From Burkholderiales bacterium (lineage in GTDB: Bacteria > Pseudomonadota > Gammaproteobacteria > Burkholderiales > Casimicrobiaceae): 7,554 bases of DNA. Below, one piece after another: positions 5,374 to 7,554 of the stretch. Location: contig JAISPI010000080.1 in the NCBI GenBank assembly GCA_031275075.1, positions 1 through 7,554 on the forward strand. The letters are read 5' to 3'. The position numbers and the translations under genes were made by a program. Each line of letters begins with the position of its first letter. Position 1 is the first letter of the stretch. Under the pieces are notes generated by a model. It did no database searches. It worked only from the letters and a program-made list of their open reading frames with translations, and was not told where the DNA came from.

Positions 5374-7029
5374 GTGAAAGATTTGAGAAACGAATTAAGA
5401 GAATGGCTGCTTGCAGCGGTGAAGCGTATCGCGTCAGATGTCGATGACAGCGTTTGCACGAGTATCGTGGTCGAGCGCCCGAAACAGGCAGCACATGGCG
5501 ACTATGCATGCAACGCAGCGATGGTATTGGCGCGCGCCCTGAAAAAAAATCCGCGCGAGCTGGCGCAACAATTACAAAACGCTTTGCCTCCCTCACCGCA
5601 CGTTGCGCACCATGAAATCGCCGGCGCCGGTTTTCTCAATCTGTTTTTGACGCAAGCGGCACGCGCTTCCATCGTCCGCCGCGCGCTCGAAGAGGGCGCA
5701 GCATTTGGTCATGGACAGAGCGGTCAGGATCGACGTGTCATCATCGAATTTGTTTCCGCCAATCCGACCGGCCCGCTGCATGTCGGACATGGCCGTCAGG
5801 CCGCACTGGGAGACGCCATTGCCAATCTGCTGTCAGCGCAAGGCTTCAACGTGTCGCGCGAATTTTATTACAACGACGCCGGTCAGCAAATCCACAACCT
5901 GGCGTTGTCGGTGCAGGCGCGCGCGCGCGAACTGCGTGGAGAAACGGTAACGTTTCCTGAAGGCGGTTATCACGGCGATTACATCCGTGAAATTGCCCAA
6001 AGCTATCTGGATCAAAATGCCTGCGATGTTAACGATCTCGACAGCGTGCGCCGTTTCGCTGTTGCTGCGTTGCGCAAAGAGCAGGATGCCGATTTGCAGG
6101 CGTTCGGCGTACGCTTCGACAACTATTATCTCGAAAGCTCGTTGTACACCGAGGGGCGCGTCGAAGCGACGGTGCAAAAACTCGTCGCATCAGGCTATAC
6201 GTTCGAACAAGACGGCGCTTTGTGGCTGCGCACCACCGATTTCGGCGACGATAAAGACCGCGTGATGCGCAAGGCCGATGGTTATTACACCTATTTCGTC
6301 CCCGATGTTGCTTACCACGTCACCAAATGGGAACGCGGCTTCACGCAAGCGATCAACATTCAGGGCATGGACCATCACGGCACCATCACGCGGGTGCGCG
6401 CCGGATTGCAAGCGTTGAATCTCGGCATCCCGAAAGATTATCCTGCGTATGTGCTTCACAAAATGGTCACGGTGATGCGTGGCCACGAGGAAGTGAAAAT
6501 TTCCAAACGCGCCGGCAGCTACGTCACCGTGCGCGACCTGATCGACGAAGTGGGGCGCGACGCCGTGCGTTTCTTTTTATCGATGCGCAAGGCCGATACC
6601 GAATTCGTGTTCGACCTCGAACTGGCACGCTCGCAGGCTGAGGAAAATCCGGTGTATTACGTGCAGTACGCGCATGCTCGCGTGATGTCGGTACTGCGGC
6701 AAGCGCAACAAACCCACGATTCCGTAGTATCCACGTTGCAAACGGCCCATTTGGCGCTGCTCGACCGCCCGCACGAAGAAGCGTTGTTACGTCGCCTCGC
6801 CGACTTCCCGGCCGATATGGCCGTCGCCGCCCGCGAACTGGCGCCGCATCACATCACCGCTTATCTGCGCGAACTGGCCGGGGAATTTCATGGCTACTAC
6901 AATGCCGAACGTTTTCTGGTCGATGACATTCCGTTACGACAGGCACGGTTGACATTGGTCGTCGCTGTGGGTCAGACTTTACGGAATGGCTTGGCCATTT
7001 TGGGAATCGACGCACCCAACGAGATGTAA
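5374..7029 (+). CDS. argS: Arginyl-tRNA synthetase
   Basis: Cytoplasmic class I synthetase that charges tRNA-Arg with arginine. The product has 551 residues from the GTG at 5374, somewhat shorter than E. coli ArgRS (577). The N-terminal tRNA-binding (Add1-type) domain is recognisable, with ERPKQAAHGDYACN and, further on, EIAGAGFLNLFL. The HIGH motif is HVGHG from H136, after FVSANPTGPL. QGMDHHGTITRVRAGLQ is the conserved core segment before the KMSKS region. KMSKS is replaced by KISKR (375-379), as is usual in this family. The anticodon-binding domain begins around ENPVYYVQYAHAR and ends in LAILGIDAPNEM. The start is uncertain: TTG at 5350 would add eight residues but has no Shine-Dalgarno at normal spacing, and alignment with E. 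coli ArgRS fits the GTG better. The GTG also lacks a clear Shine-Dalgarno. The SPOR gene starts 19 bases after the stop, suggesting co-transcription. Confidence 0.96.
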   Translation: MKDLRNELREWLLAAVKRIASDVDDSVCTSIVVERPKQAAHGDYACNAAMVLARALKKNPRELAQQLQNALPPSPHVAHHEIAGAGFLNLFLTQAARASIVRRALEEGAAFGHGQSGQDRRVIIEFVSANPTGPLHVGHGRQAALGDAIANLLSAQGFNVSREFYYNDAGQQIHNLALSVQARARELRGETVTFPEGGYHGDYIREIAQSYLDQNACDVNDLDSVRRFAVAALRKEQDADLQAFGVRFDNYYLESSLYTEGRVEATVQKLVASGYTFEQDGALWLRTTDFGDDKDRVMRKADGYYTYFVPDVAYHVTKWERGFTQAINIQGMDHHGTITRVRAGLQALNLGIPKDYPAYVLHKMVTVMRGHEEVKISKRAGSYVTVRDLIDEVGRDAVRFFLSMRKADTEFVFDLELARSQAEENPVYYVQYAHARVMSVLRQAQQTHDSVVSTLQTAHLALLDRPHEEALLRRLADFPADMAVAARELAPHHITAYLRELAGEFHGYYNAERFLVDDIPLRQARLTLVVAVGQTLRNGLAILGIDAPNEM

Positions 7030-7035
7030 GTTTTT

Positions 7036-7039
7036 AAGG
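7036..7039 (+). promoter_or_regulatory. Ribosome-binding site of the SPOR-domain gene
   Basis: AAGG lies 9 bases before the ATG at 7049 and inside the 19-base gap after the argS stop. It supports that ATG as the start and translation from an argS-led transcript. Confidence 0.5.
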
Positions 7040-7048
7040 CAAATCACC

Positions 7049-7554
7049 ATGGCTCAAAACAAAGCAGCTCCTTTTCGCTGGAGTGTATTGCTCACCGGAA
7101 TCTTCGTTGGTATCGTCACCGGCCTGACGTTAGCATTGGTCGCCGCTTGGAAATTGGGCGGCAATGCTGTCGTCGAAGTATTCGTCCCCAAAGACAAGCC
7201 AGTCGCCAGCCAGCGTATTCCCAATAACGCATCGACCGCAAAAACCGGCAGCGAAAAGCCGAATTTCGACTTCTACAAAGTATTGCCGGAAGGTGGCGAC
7301 GCCACCGCCAAAAACGACAAGGCCATGACTCCGCCAACATCGGCGGCAAAACCCGCCGAACAACGCGCGGCCGCCGTTGCGTCAATCCCGGAAATCCCGG
7401 CCACACCTTCTGTGGCAACACCGACACCCACGACAACTTCCGCCAAACCCAAAGAAACGTACTGGTTGCAAGTCGGTTCGTTTTCGCGCCAGGAAGATGC
7501 CGAAAATCGCAAGGCCGAATTGGCGCTGTTCGGTTGGGAAGCCGCCATTCAAAG
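7049..7554 (+). CDS. SPOR-domain membrane protein, FtsN-like, 3' end outside the window
   Basis: The first 168 codons are present and the frame is open to the window end, so the gene is partial. The layout is that of FtsN-type proteins: a short cytoplasmic N-terminus (MAQNKAAPFRW), one membrane segment at about 12-33, then a periplasmic linker. The linker contains FDFYKVLP (73-80), a short motif I recall from SPOR proteins, and a low-complexity Ala/Pro/Thr region at about 93-135. The SPOR domain begins at Y138 with YWLQVGSFSRQEDAENRKAEL and is cut at Q168. SPOR domains bind denuded peptidoglycan glycans at the division site, so a septal or cell-wall role is likely. It lacks the evidence to be called ftsN itself. 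It directly follows argS; I recall an argS-SPOR-dsbA order in Burkholderia and relatives, so a dsbA-type gene may follow. Confidence 0.9.
   Translation, partial: MAQNKAAPFRWSVLLTGIFVGIVTGLTLALVAAWKLGGNAVVEVFVPKDKPVASQRIPNNASTAKTGSEKPNFDFYKVLPEGGDATAKNDKAMTPPTSAAKPAEQRAAAVASIPEIPATPSVATPTPTTTSAKPKETYWLQVGSFSRQEDAENRKAELALFGWEAAIQ

Noticed and set aside
3851..5596. 581-codon open frame on the minus strand, antisense to priA and the start of argS
   Set aside because: It lies opposite priA, whose motifs are complete. Its residues are rich in Arg, Ala and Gly with no recognisable domain, as expected of an antisense shadow in GC-rich coding DNA.
5941..5956. GAAACG/CGTTTC inverted repeat inside argS
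   Set aside because: A six-base arm in a coding region is expected by chance at this length of sequence.

Overview
The window is a chromosomal housekeeping segment from a proteobacterium, most likely a betaproteobacterium. The arginyl-tRNA synthetase reads like the betaproteobacterial type (ERPKQAAHGDYACN, HVGHGRQAALGD, KISKRAGSYVTV). PriA, HemE and a SPOR-domain protein lie alongside it on the same strand. Species or genus cannot be fixed from the sequence alone.

Layout. Positions 1-38 form a strong hairpin just past the end of a minus-strand gene (59-1336). That gene encodes a secreted lipoprotein with about four Ig-like beta modules; it is the only accessory-looking gene here. It is divergent from hemE (1720-2781, uroporphyrinogen decarboxylase, haem synthesis), and a 383-base non-coding stretch separates them. 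After hemE comes a 289-base AT-richer gap holding a long-armed hairpin and two perfect-consensus DnaA boxes. It leads into priA (3071-5320, replication-restart helicase). A 53-base gap with a perfect TATAAT hexamer separates priA from argS (5374-7029, or from a TTG at 5350). Nineteen bases further on begins a membrane-anchored SPOR-domain protein (7049 onward), cut by the window end just after its SPOR domain starts.

How the genes relate. hemE, priA, argS and the SPOR gene are co-directional and partly close-packed, but they serve different processes: haem, replication restart, translation, and envelope or cell division. All four look intact over the part seen. argS and the SPOR gene are probably co-transcribed. 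priA probably has its own control region, and the DnaA boxes there are the most interesting regulatory signal in the window.

I found no mobile element, CRISPR array, tRNA, rRNA or defence system, and no convincing new multi-gene system. The items worth following up are non-coding: the DnaA-box pair upstream of priA, the hairpin after hemE, the palindrome over the lipoprotein ribosome-binding site, and the argS start and promoter. The modular lipoprotein is the one unassigned gene.
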